Assembly (NCBI GenBank): GCA_947069175.1
Contig: CAMTDV010000030.1
Coordinates: forward strand, 99,100,411-99,164,410
Length of the DNA stretch: 64,000 nt
From: Scalesia atractyloides
Lineage: Eukaryota > Streptophyta > Magnoliopsida > Asterales > Asteraceae
Direction of reading: 5' to 3'
The translations under genes and the position numbers were made by a program. Positions 46,659 to 57,955 of this stretch are shown one piece after another. The notes below the pieces were generated by a model. It ran no database searches. It was not told the origin of the DNA and saw only the letters and a program-made list of their open reading frames with translations. The stretch's first letter is position 1; each line of letters starts with the position of its first letter.

Positions 46659-47185
46659 ATGGTGGCTGGAGAGAAAGAAGATAAAGTCGAGAAGAGTTCC
46701 GGAGATCTGATCAACCATGACTCCCCATGCTACCTTCATCCTTTAGATTACCTAAGGCAAGTGCATGTCAACGATCTTCTAAGTAATAGCAATTACATAG
46801 ACTGGTCTCAAGAGATAATCAACTTTCTTTTGGCAAAGAACATAACTGGGGAACCATCAAGAAGCCATGGAGGAGGTGTGACACCATGATCAAAGGATGC
46901 CTTAACATTGCTATGGATGAGCTGTGACGCCATGATCAAAGGATGGCTTAACACTGCCATGGAAAAGGAGCTCGAAAACAATATCAAGTATGTGAAGACG
47001 TCATAAGAGATTTGGTTAGATCTCAAAGTAAGATTTTCAAAAAAAAGTGCACCGAGAGCATACTAACAAAAATAAAACTAACCTTCATTCAACAAGATGG
47101 CATATGGGTGCCCACGTATTACATGAAACTCAGGGTGCGGTGGGACGAACTCCAGTTCGTTCTTCCCACACCAAGATACTGTTGA
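46659..47185 (+). pseudogene. Copia gag (UBN2-type) fragment
   Basis: From an ATG at 46659 the frame reads 'SPCYLHPLDYLRQVHVNDLL' and 'SNSNYIDWSQEIINFLLAKN', the usual N-terminus of copia gag. A frame change follows, then 'MIKGWLNTAMEKELENNIK' and, further on, 'MKLRVRWDELQFVLP'. A 50-bp segment (GTGACACCATGATCAAAGGA...) is tandemly duplicated at about 46877-46970. The element stops soon after, so it is a 5' remnant. Confidence 0.75.
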
Positions 47186-47458
47186 TCCAAAACTACACGG
47201 ATTCAAAATGTTGTAAACCAATCACTTATTATCAAGCAACAAACATATTAACAATCACTGCATAAAACATTATACATAAACATTGATGTTACATTTTAGG
47301 ACATACGTGGTCCCAAATCCAAACGAATATAAGTCACTATGATGGATCAAACCATTAAATAGTAAAATTATCACATTTTTAGCAACCGGTATGTCTATAA
47401 TTACATGGTAAAGATGAAAATACTGGATAGATAGATTGACCAACACAACAATATCGTT
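47186..47458. other. Spacer downstream of the VAN3-binding-like gene
   Basis: Nothing recognised; it presumably holds the 3' UTR of the gene on the reverse strand. Confidence 0.45.
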
Positions 47459-50400
47459 TTAGTTTTTAAGATATGGGAGCGAATGTTTTGTGGATGGGGT
47501 CAAAAGGGATAGCAGTTGATTAATAGTCCATGTCCATATCTTGTAACACTCATCGTCGTTCATCAAATCTAATTTAATTATTCCCCGCGTCGTTGTCAAA
47601 ACAATGAGAAAACAAGTCTCCTGGTCGGCGTCAGGGTTCTTGTAGAGCTCCGCATGCTGATCTAACACAACACCTGGCAAAACAGATAGAATGTTAGATA
47701 AATAACACTACCAAGTAATTTGAAATGGTTGTCACAAAAACACAAATGATTTAAGTATGTACATGCAGGCAAATTAAAATACGTACTTTCTTTCTTGCTA
47801 GCCAATGTATTTAATAGATTAGGCTTCCTTGTTCTCAGAGTAACCTGTAGTGTAAAAAATGTAGTAGTTAGCGGCAAGATTTATAGGTGTTAACAGAGTT
47901 TATTATCTATAATAATTATTATTAGAGTATCCACGATGCTCGACTTAATTCAAAATCCAAACTTGTCACATCAGGATGGCACATCGTTCAAAACCACAAC
48001 CATTTCAAACCCATTTTTTTCCTCCACACTAATTCACTTCAAACTTCCACCTCATCATCTACTTTTCTTATAATTTAAACTATATCTAATTTAAATAATC
48101 TATTTATAATTTATTTAATTAATAATATTATTTATTTTATATTAAAGAATATATTTTTTATAAATTCATTTTAATGTTTTGTTATTTATTTATTATTTTT
48201 AAATAAATTTTTTATAATAAACTAAAAATAGAATTATATATTAAATAAATAAAAAATGATAAAATAATATTTAATTTTCCAATGGCTCTTTTCTCAAATG
48301 GTTACTCTTCCAAAGACTCTTTTTTCGAAAGGCCCCTAAGTCCATCCTAGATGATTGGGATGTGATGAATTAGGGGTTTTGTGTGTTTAATTAGGATTTA
48401 TTATGTTTAGTTATGTTTAAGTAATGTTTAGTTAGGTTTGTATACTATTTTAAGATTTATATATTTTTTGTTTAGTGTAATTATGTTTAAAGTTTTTTTA
48501 ATTAAAACACAAAAAAGTTTTTTTAATTAGCTTTATAGGTTTTCAATTTAAACAAAAATAAGTTTATTTTTTATTTAAAATGGTTGAAGATTTTTGGGGA
48601 CCCACATGTCATAACCAGACGGGTCCGGTGTGCCAAACTGGACACCGCCCAGTCATCATCTACAATGGGGTGGTCCGGAATAGGTGTGGTCCAAAAGTGG
48701 ACTTGGGTTTTAAATGGTTGCGTTATGGGTTCTCTTATTTATATTTAAGTTTCTTTGCTAGTTATTCTATCTACAGTTTGAATATTCACATAGTTACTAA
48801 TGTCTTATTACTATCATTAATTTGTTAGATTTATTACTATCGTTTTCATTGTAATCTCTCTATACAAAGAGATCCGTTTCTTCGGTTATTCAATATAGAA
48901 AAATATTATTTACTGATACATAGTTTTTATGTTCTTTTAAATTCTTCCAATAGGGACGTGACATCTATCGAAAGAATTCAAAAGAACTAAAAAATTGTAT
49001 CAATAAATAACATTTTCATATAAACCTGATGGAAAGGTTATACAAAAAGGGTGTCATGAATTCTACCTTGCCTTCATGATTCAATACAATAGAAACTGAT
49101 CTTATTATGCATCTTCCTGTGCAACAATGGAGGTCAGATTCACTATAACCACAACCAAATCTTATTATAAAAGAAGTAAGAAGAATGTGTTACCATCTGA
49201 TGTCTTGATTCTAAGTTCAGTCCCTCTTCTTAAAATTGATCGACACTGCTCAAAATCAAACTCAAGTTCAGTATTTTCTTCTATAGGCAGTACTGGAACG
49301 TTCGAGTTTAGCATATTCTTGCATCCGGATCTTGTTTTGAGTGTTGAGGCTCCTCGTAATGCTAGAAAGCATTAAAACATAAAATAACAAGAAGAGTAGA
49401 TATTAGACTATGGTAGTATTGATGATTTACTCATCATTGTAATATTAATTAGAATAGATTTGAATAGTCGTTTATTTGGTTTCCCTAGTGTTGTATCTAA
49501 AATTCTAAAGTGAGCTAAATTACCAAGCAATGAAATAACATTCGTTCTGTTAGCTGAGTTTATTATTTATTATAGTATTATATTTATTATTATTTGATTT
49601 ATCATTATGTTAAGTCCGTTTCTTAGTCATTATTCCGTCTTTAGTTTGAATATTAGGATAGTTGTTAACGGTTTATAGTTAAAAAAGCTAAAGTTATGAA
49701 TTACATGTAGATGCTGCAGCAGTGAGAGTTAGAATGTCACTTGTGCTTGTTGCACTCATCGCGGAACTCATTGCAGTGCGGATCTGATGCTTCTTTGCTC
49801 CCATTGCCTCAGCGTTTTTTGCACATTGAGCCGCAACCAGGGCGGCTGCAGATGCTACTGCCGCTTCCTTTGTTGTGGAGGGGGAACTTGAGCCACCATG
49901 GTTTGAGTTCTCAGCAGCTATGGCTGCCAAAGCAGCAGCAACACCAGCCAATGAGATTGCTGCATGGACTTCTGCTTTTTGTAGTCTCTCATTTTCTTTT
50001 TTCTTTTGTTTAATCTCTTTCAACCATTTCTTAATTGAGAGATGTGATGATTTAAATGGATTTACATGCCATGATTGCTGCAGAAATTGTGAGATAATAA
50101 ATAGACGGAATCAGATTGTTTGATATGTTTAAAAAAATGATTGGATAATTACCCATTTCTTTCTGAAGCAGCTGCTGTAATTCACTTCAGGGTGCATTGC
50201 TTGTTGCATCCATATCCAAGACTGAAACAAAGACAAATAAACTTGTGAGTGTCCATGTCGAATATATTAAAAGTCGAATATAGGCCAAAATTCTAAGGCA
50301 TTGATTTAAACATTATGAATTCATTGGTTAGATTCTATAACAGGAAAGAATTGGTTTACCTTCACATCATTAGTCTTCCATGGGGGTAAGGATTTTGTTG

Positions 50401-50687
50401 TATCATCCATCTTTATGCTCTCTAATTGCTGCAAATTTCTTTCCAATATCATTACATGCATCATCATGTTAAACGTAATTGAACTTGTTAATTGCGCGTA
50501 CCTTGAAATTAGGGGACATTGACCCATCATCAAAATTGCTAATTGCGTATTCATGGAGAACAAGTGCTTGGTTTTGAAACTCGGGTTGTAAGGCTTCTTT
50601 AACCGCAAAATCGCACCATGCTCGTGATAAAAGATCCATTGTCTCAGGATGGGCTTCAGAGAGTGTTGGCATATCATCATAATCCAT
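47459..50687 (-). CDS. VAN3-binding protein / FORKED1-like protein (DUF828 + PH-like)
   Basis: I assembled eight exons on the reverse strand, all with GT-AG borders and compatible phases: 50687-50502, 50428-50360, 50221-50153, 50077-49705, 49361-49194, 49116-49067, 47844-47787 and 47673-47459. They give about 395 codons with no internal stop. The N-terminal DUF828 part has 'EAHPETMDLLSRAWCDFAV' (residues 11-29), 'WIWMQQAMHPEVNY' (87-100), 'SIKKWLKEIK' (122-131) and an Ala-rich 'VHAAISLAGVAAALAAIAAE' helix. The C-terminal PH-like part includes 'RCIIRSVSIVLNHEGK', 'LRTRKPNLL' and 'KIWTWTINQLLSLL'. In this family the Arabidopsis protein binds the ARF-GAP VAN3 and acts in vesicle traffic for leaf-vein patterning and PIN1 placement. 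Intron 6 is 1.2 kb and contains MITE-like DNA. The protein is somewhat shorter than many homologues. It looks intact; the sub-clade is undetermined. Confidence 0.92.
47930..48830. repeat. MITE-like AT-rich DNA inside intron 6 of the VAN3-binding-like gene
   Basis: A segment beginning 'AGAGTATCCACGATGCTC' (47934) resembles the start of a common plant MITE. A GC-rich patch at 48600-48720 (GACGGGTCCGGTGTGCC, GGGGTGGTCCGGAATAGG) contrasts with the AT-rich surroundings. Firm ends cannot be given. Confidence 0.35.
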
Positions 50688-52770
50688 TTGGATTTAGAGT
50701 GTTTGCTATAATTCAGGTAAGTTTAGAACTATCACTTGCTTAACTTCTTGAGGAACCAAATAGAACTAAGGCGTACCAATCTCCGAATAGAGGATGTATG
50801 TATATATACTATAATAATATGCTTAATCAAGAATCTCCATTGCCAACACATGGTCCATACCCCAACTGGAGAAGTGATTAGCATATAGCTTTATGCATAT
50901 TTAAAAAAAAAAGTTGTGTGTAACTGAATAACAACATTTATGCCTTTAAGTCAAAATTAATGCATAAAAAACCTAAACAAATAGTTTTTGACCCTTGGAT
51001 CATATTTAAGCTCCATATGTTAATCATGGATATCTCCTTTAATTCTTCTCGTCCGCTCCTAATCATTATCTACTTGGATGTGGAGGGTTAACTAGATCAT
51101 GTATTGTCATAGGTAAATTTGAGATAACACGAGTTGTTTGTCTTCCTTTTTCTATTTATCGTGTTGTAAAGTGAAGTCTAATTAGGGAACATAAACAAGA
51201 CTTATGGTGGGGTTATTGGATAAGTGGCTTGATGCATAGAATGAGTGGGTGAAGGACTAGAAAGAAGCTTAGGGGAAATATTGAGGGTATACACATGCTA
51301 ACCACTATGGAAGCACAGATAGATAGCTAGATAAAATCCAACAAGTAAAGCTATAAGTGTCCTCTCCTTTTCTAACTTTGAATTCATACCATTAATTCTT
51401 GATAAAAAGATCAATATCTGGATTATAATAACATCCAAAGATGGGTTGATTCATTGTGACACCTTGGCATGTACTTCAAATGAAATCTGTCACATTTTAC
51501 ATTATTTTGTTCCGAAAATAATTTGTATTTGATCTCTTGTACTTCTCATTCGTGTAAACGTAATGATGAAATATGAGATGAAGCGTGCAAGAGGAACCCG
51601 GCAGGAAAGATAGATGATTATAATTGAAGTTATGCTTATGATTAGAATAAAAACTTTTTAATTAACAAGTAATTATACTCATGTCCCATGAAAGATTATC
51701 TTTTGATAATAAGATTTTATACTGTTTACTTTATGAGCTTTTCTTTTAAGTTGAGTAACCTTTTTTTTTTCTTTCTGATCTCATCTTCTTCAAGTTGAAG
51801 GGGTTAATCATTGAAATCATGTGAGTAATTGCTTTTGTCAAAGGAATGCATGTGCAATGGGGTCAGAATGCATATTTAAAGAATACAGGGTTGTGAGTGT
51901 AAACTGTATGTGTGTATGAAATGTGAATGTGTGCAGTGCATAGACAAGAAGTACACAAGTAGGCTAAAAGTTGTTAAGTATACTATTCAGTTAGTCAATT
52001 GGGTAGTTGACTAGTGGACTAAACTTATATTTGTAAGGATGTACAGAGATTCAAGTTTTAATGAAGATGAACAAGTGTGTGTGTGTCTTCATATTCTCTC
52101 TAATCTTTCTTGATCACTCTCTATGGGAGGAGACCTGATCATGGAGGACTTTCATTAGCTTAAAACTTTGATCAAAAGTGTTAAGATTCTTCTAAACTTT
52201 CTTGATATGAGTGTTTTGATCGAGGTTATGCAAAGATTGAATATCTTTGGCCTTATTTTGGTTTGTTGCAAGTGTTCCAGACGCTTATTTTGTTTAATTT
52301 TAAGAGTAGTATCTATGTCTATTTTATTGTTCTTATCAAAGTAAATTGTTAGATCTTGATTGTTCTTATCAAAGTAAATTGTTAGATCTTGATATGATCT
52401 TATATTGAGTCAAGGGAACCATACAGCCAACTAACTAATTAACCGACTTATTGTCGTATTACTACATACATCTTGTTCGGGTTAAGTTATATCAAGAAAT
52501 GGGTTGCTAATTTGTGAATATAACTCTTTACAAGAATCCATATCTAGTCGTTTTAATGGAAAAAAATAAAAGAAAACATGTGAAGAATTCGTGAGCCTAA
52601 ACCAACAAGCTCGTGTGGCCCAATGAACTGTTAGCTTTTAATGCCTTCTACTCCTTCTAGCTTATAGAAAGCCTTTTATTTAATATGAGGATGGGCTTAA
52701 CTAAACTACGGCCACCAACTTTGTTTTTTATTTTTATTTTTATTTTTCAATAAGTTAACCACACTTATAC
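50688..52770. other. Intergenic, upstream of the VAN3-binding-like gene
   Basis: No gene is recognised. A direct repeat of about 42 bp (TTGTTCTTATCAAAGTAAAT...TTGAT) occurs near 52328-52395. Promoter elements of the gene should lie at the left edge, but none is distinctive. Confidence 0.5.
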
Positions 52771-52804
52771 TAGAAGTGCACAAAATACTCGGTTAATTAA
52801 CCGT
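52771..52804. repeat. Left end of a hAT element related to 42583-42864
   Basis: TAGAAGTGCACAAAATACTC followed by GGTTAATTAACCG matches the start of the element at 42583 but breaks off after about 34 bp. Confidence 0.6.
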
Positions 52805-52812
52805 AATTGCCA

Positions 52813-52933
52813 CTTAGGTTATAGTCTAGTATTCAAGAGAAATTATCTCTTGTTGGAAGACCAAAATTCAATCATTGGGAGTGTAAGTACTTAAGGGGAA
52901 TAAATTTCCCGTTAATAAAACCCCACAAAAAAA
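52813..52933 (+). mobile_element. Short tRNA-derived SINE
   Basis: It has a box A-like 'GGTTATAGTCTAGTA', box B-like 'AAAATTCAATCAT' and an A-run (52926-52933). It lacks an obvious target-site duplication, so it is tentative. Confidence 0.5.
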
Positions 52934-53019
52934 CCAGCGATGTTATCCAGTTCGAGGAATTCCTGAATTCCGGCCACCACCGGTCCGTGTTTCACTGGAA
53001 TTCTCCTGTTAAACGAGTA

Positions 53020-53130
53020 AGCTATATCTTTTTTTTGGTCTGCTCCCTTTTGGTGTATTGTTCAGCCTTAGTTTCTTGCTAAGGTTGTTTCTTGACGAAT
53101 AAATGTCTCCTTTGCTGGCGAAAAAAAAAA
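53020..53130 (+). mobile_element. LINE 3' tail
   Basis: GGTCTGCTCCCTTTTGGTGT, then a small hairpin (CTTAGTTTCTTGCTAAG), GAATAAATGTCTCC and a run of ten A. This is the layout of plant L1 3' ends. No coding part is left. Confidence 0.5.
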
Positions 53131-53589
53131 GATAAGGGTTGATCTTTGTATGCTTTTTTATGTATTTTTTTGTTATGGATTATGTTGTTTTATTTGAATC
53201 TTTGTTTATTTATGTTATTAGAATCAAGCAAAAGTGTAAAACTAGGGTGTGCTTGTTTAGGAATGTCTCTCTAGATGACGTTTTAGATAGATTTCAAAAA
53301 TGAAAACCAGTAGGGCACAACTTTATACATGTTCGTAATGACGTTCAGCTTGCTTTTGATGATCATATGAATTTTAGTTTGATGATGTTTTGTTTTAGAT
53401 AACCCGATCCGATCTGACCTGCTATGAACCAAAAAAAAATATATAGTAGGGGCCTAAAATCCTTAAAAAATTTCCGCACCCATTGGAAAAAATTCCTAGG
53501 TCTGCCGCTGTCCTTTTATTCTCTGAAAATTAATCTTTAGAAAACAAATTCAGATGAAATTTTTGCGCTTAGTGAAAAATCTGAAATTG

Positions 53590-54660
53590 GATCCGAACAC
53601 ATTGCTTTTGGCATGCGTATAAACCCTACGAATTCCCCCACAACCCGGTTCTTCACTGTATGGGCCACTATACACATTACGTCCTACTTATCGATGGTCT
53701 ACAATGCCCCTTCATACCATGGTTTAGAAAGAGTGGTCGTCGGTAATGGTGTTGCACTTGCTTTCACTCACCCTAAAGAACATTCTTATTATTCTTGGTC
53801 TAGTAATAAAAAAAATATTTTTCATTCCTTAGTTGGTCATTGATTAACCAATTGCTATTGGTTTCTCACATTTTGGTTGGTCTGTTCTGGCCAGGATGGG
53901 ACAGACCCTCTGCCATACACCTTTTAAACCGCATCAACTTAATTCATTGATTGTTAATACTTTTCATCTCATGAGTTGTAGCAGTCTAGCTTGGGTCATC
54001 TTTCAGATACCGCTTTGTCAAAATATTACATATGGATCATCTTACGATAATTATTGCTTGTAGCACTTCCAAGTCTATGACGTCATTTCATTCATTCATT
54101 CTCTTTTATGCGCCTCTGGGTATCTTTGTCATGCATTATTAGGGGACATCTGACCAAATACACTCTCCCCTAAATCTATTCCATATGTTTTCTAGTTTAT
54201 TTCTCTAGTTACCCTAGCCATTTGAACAAAGAGCCCAAGTAGGATTTTTAGTGTATTTGTTCCTTCTCCAACTCGTGTTACAAATCCATGATTTGTACTT
54301 TGGGAGCTTAACACTTATCTCATCGTAGTTTTGCACAAATCCATGTTGTATATGTTGCTATATCGAGACATGCCACTCTAACTTTGTTGATTGATGGTGC
54401 CACCAGGACCTCAATTCGGACCTCCTTAGCCAAGTAGTTGAAGGTTGCGGAAGCCAACTTGATCAATGTTTTGGTCTTCTTGTTTTGGTTTCTTTCATTA
54501 AGGACCTCGCTTTTTCAATATAGCTTTATGGAGCTATACATTGCTTCATATACGTTGTTGATTTGATTTACAACTAACATGGAATCAACTTGTGCTTCTA
54601 AGTCATTGATCTTCATTACTTTGGCCATTTTTAAGCCAACAAATAGTGATTTGTACTCAA
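53590..54660 (+). pseudogene. Copia gag-pol relic (protease to integrase region)
   Basis: An open piece (53613-53843) contains 'VYNAPSYHGLERVVVGNGVA', with 'HITSYLS' before it, matching the copia protease/GAG-pre-integrase junction (HMTSDLS...YHG.E.V.VGNG). Later pieces in shifting frames look like decayed integrase. Stops are frequent, and no LTR is seen next to it. Confidence 0.6.
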
Positions 54661-54689
54661 GCTATTGTTAGAATGGGTGAAATCTATCT

Positions 54690-55300
54690 GTCGAATCCCC
54701 TTACTCCGGTTGGAGGTGGAATAGACTCATCAGCGTCTTGAAGATCTTCCTTAATGTCTGCAAAATAATAAACAGTTAGCCTCGTCACGGAGGGGCCCGG
54801 GGGGGGGGGGATCCGTGACCAAGCTCCAGCGTGAGGATAAGTAAGCCTGCCGGAGATGAAAGGTAATTCCGGCGTGATGGTGTAGCCTGAATGTATGGTG
54901 TGAATCCTGGAACTTGAGTATTCAATGCTAACCAGAGAATGTTTGGAGTAAATGCTCTTGCTGTGAGTTAATGTTATGGGTCGTGAATGCATACCTTTGA
55001 TGATCATATGCTCGGCTTATATAGAAGGATCAGCTTATCACTTAGCAAGAATCTCAGAGCAATCCAACGGTATTTTCGTATGCCAGGTAAGATCTCTGAT
55101 CGCGTTGGGCACGTGTTCTCCTAGCACCGGCGAGATGCTTCTCGCATTAATGAGAGCTGCACTTACCTTGTACTTTCCTTTCTTGGCCGTCTTTCCTTAG
55201 TTGCAGGCATTTAATGCCCGTGGATGGAGAAGACAACATGAGTTGATGGGTTTTAGTTCCCGCTCTTTCATTCACACCCCAGATCTTTGAGAATAGGAAA
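54690..55300 (-). other. Possible LTR-like fragment with G12 homopolymer
   Basis: The reverse strand has a good TATA box (CTATATAAGCC near 55015-55025), a mixed GC-rich leader, and an open run 55007-54684 with no known domain. A run of 12 G lies at 54799-54810. The character is that of a retroelement promoter/leader, but no ends or primer site are seen. Confidence 0.35.
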
Positions 55301-55319
55301 TGGGTGTAGGAACGTCCAC

Positions 55320-55812
55320 GATCAGCTCGGAACCTAAATTTGTTATCTAATGTCCTATTATGTGGAAACTAATGACATGTTAATCAAATAACAAGATTTA
55401 CTCATTTAAACGTTGTTTTCATTGATCTAAAGTCATATACATTCAAGAACCAGATCCGACAGTGCTTCGCCGTCTCTGTGCCAAAATCTCTATCTCTTAG
55501 AAATGAAAACCCAAGGCACCTATTTATAGGAACACAAGTTCGGCCATAAAAGACACAAGTTCGCCCGAACTTGCATAAGCAAGTTCGGCCGAACATGCAT
55601 TACATGATAAACATCATGAGCGAACTTGGCCAAAACAAGTTTTCTGGTGGAGAATGTAAGTTCGCCCGAACTTGACTTCTCAAGTTCCTTCTCAAGCGAA
55701 CTTGCTTACAACTCACTTAAATACGCCTCGTTTCTCACAGATTAAACCATATTCGCTCAGACTCGATATATAATGATGTTAATGATGAAAGCAACAGACA
55801 TATGCACCAACA
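55320..55812 (-). mobile_element. 3' LTR of a Sirevirus-like copia element
   Basis: The reverse strand begins TGTTGGTGCATATGTC right after a polypurine tract (AAGGGGGAGTC, + strand 55813-55823). It contains a TATA box (TTCCTATAAATAGGTGCC, about 55519-55536) and five or six hairpin motifs of the AAGTTCG-CGAACTT type (55536-55700), as found at the other end of the element (63385-63790). The left limit is approximate. Confidence 0.62.
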
Positions 55813-55822
55813 GACTCCCCCT

Positions 55823-55850
55823 TGGATTGTAACGCCCCACGTTTGGGTTT

Positions 55851-55929
<79 letters not shown>

Positions 55930-57955
55930 TATTCCACTAAATTGCTCGGTAATTGGGTTCGAAGACGGGTTTTCAAAAATATAACTGGGCCGCTCAAAAC
56001 GCAAGAACCAAACTAGCGGGCTTTAGACCCAACCTATCAAACCCTTACCACTTAAGCCTACCTATATATACCTCCCCTAACCCTCATCTTCATCATTTTA
56101 GCCATACCCTAATGCACACTCTCAACACCAGCCGCCACCCCCTTCTCGGCGTTTTTCGGCGACCGGCGTCGTCTCCGGCGGCGCCCTTCTTCTCCGGTAA
56201 CACCCTCCCCTCCGACAACAACCCCCCAGCTCTTATCCCCCTCTCCCTCCTCCCGTTTTTCTGGCAAGACACTGCAGAACCACCACAACACCGCAACCCC
56301 CTCTCACCTCTCACCCTCTTGATTAAACGGCAGTCGCACCACCATGAGCGGTGGTGGCGGCGCAGAGCACTTCGACGACACGAGAGAGAGAGACGATGAG
56401 AGAGAGGCGAAGAGAGAGAGAGAGACTAGAGAGACGAAGAGCAACGACGGCTGCAGCGTCGCCGTCTGCGGCGGTGCCGGAGCAAGCGTGGCGGTGGCAG
56501 AAGCCGCATATCAGCAGCGGCGACAATAGCATAACAGCGCCTTGGCCGCGCTCTCCCCGCCTGAGTTCAGGTTATGTTTCGGCTCGGTTCGCTAGGTCAA
56601 ATTTAATCGGTCGGTCTTGTTCGAGTGTTATTTTGTTCAGTCGGGTCAGCTTTGATGGCGGGTCAGAGCTGGTGGTTCGGGTCAAACAGTCCACGGGTCA
56701 GCTCCAGGTCGAACAGTCAAGCCGATCAACTCAGCCTTGGTACGGGTCTCGGTCAAACTCAGTCAACCCATGGTTCGGTATACTTTTACCTTGCAGATTT
56801 TATAATATTATGTATGCATATTTTGTATGTTATAAACATCATCGAAATTATATAGTCATATCCATTTTAACGCAAATCTTATATTTTGTATGTTATCGGA
56901 GGTGATATAAATGCATAATGTTGATGATTATTGTGTTTTGACAAATATAATCGGCACATGCGTGCCTGGATCATCCAAAACAAGAGGAAACTTTGCCTGT
57001 TTTTCGTCAAACCATCCGTATATGTAATTATTACACTTATCGGCGAAACGTATTTCTTAAACGACCACAAATAAATATATATATACTTTTTCTATATATG
57101 TATACATACGTACATTCAATTTGGATTCAAATCCTCCGTCGTAATTTCGATTATTCATATACTTTCGTTTGTCATTTAAGGTGACATTGGCGTCCCTTTT
57201 CTCCAACTCGTCAACTCGTCGTGGAATTTTCAAAGAAGCAATTTTGTGAGTACACTCGACCCACTTTTGTTTATATCACTTTTTGGGTGTAACATGTTTC
57301 CATATACAAAAATCACAAACACTTAAACTTTATGAAACGCACAAACAATCCTATACACATGACTACTTGAATCGTATACTTGTTGCTTGCCTGGGATATT
57401 CGTTATGCTATGCTTTAGTCATTAACTATTTTTAGCCTTCGTTTGACATGCTTAGCAAAAAAAAAAAGGCTATAGGAATTCACGCATCCACCTCCATCGT
57501 GTTATTCGTGAGGTCATGTTAAAACATCGTGATTGCGTTAAGGGTTTGATTATTAGTATTGCATGCCTTGATACTGCTCTTGTATAGATTTGATTGCCAT
57601 GAGGATTGTTAAAACTTTATTCGTATACGTATGCTATGTTTAAACTTGTGTAATCGCCTTTGCTTTTGCATTGACTTTATTTTAAAACATGTTACAGGTT
57701 GAAGGAGATGATGCTATGAAATCAAAATAGCAAAGACTTAGATACAGACATTTTAGACGTTAGATTTATAAATGTTATACCAAATTTCGTTATGTTTTAT
57801 GAACTTATTGTATTGCTTCATGTTGTATTTGACAATGTTGTGAAATGAAATTTGATTTAATTAAATATTGCCATATATTAGCGTTATGAGAAATGAGCAA
57901 TCTCGTTTTCGTCTCATCCCGATGTTTCCGCCATCGGTTGGGGTGTTACATGGAT
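55823..57955 (+). mobile_element. Solo LTR of a Ty3/gypsy (Tekay-like) element, 2,123 bp
   Basis: The LTR is 55828-57950, from TGTAACGCCCCACG to CATCGGTTGGGGTGTTACA, flanked by the perfect 5-bp duplication TGGAT (55823-55827 and 57951-57955). There is no internal region, so it is a solo LTR left by recombination between two LTRs. It contains a (TAA)n run of about 23 units (about 55855-55925), a TATA-like CTATATATACC (about 56060) and a GC-rich leader-like tract (56100-56540). It inserted just inside the 3' LTR of the copia element. ORFs across the (TAA)n run are artefacts. Confidence 0.9.

Noticed and set aside
54684..55007. A 107-codon reverse-strand ORF
   Set aside because: It has no recognisable domain, includes a G12 homopolymer, and the surroundings look like a retroelement LTR or leader.
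55735..56004. ORFs rich in Leu, Tyr or Asn
   Set aside because: They are translations of a (TAA)n microsatellite inside the solo LTR.
56093..56905. GC-rich ORFs inside the solo LTR
   Set aside because: They overlap on both strands, have low-complexity Arg/Glu or Pro/Ser composition, and lie within a defined LTR.
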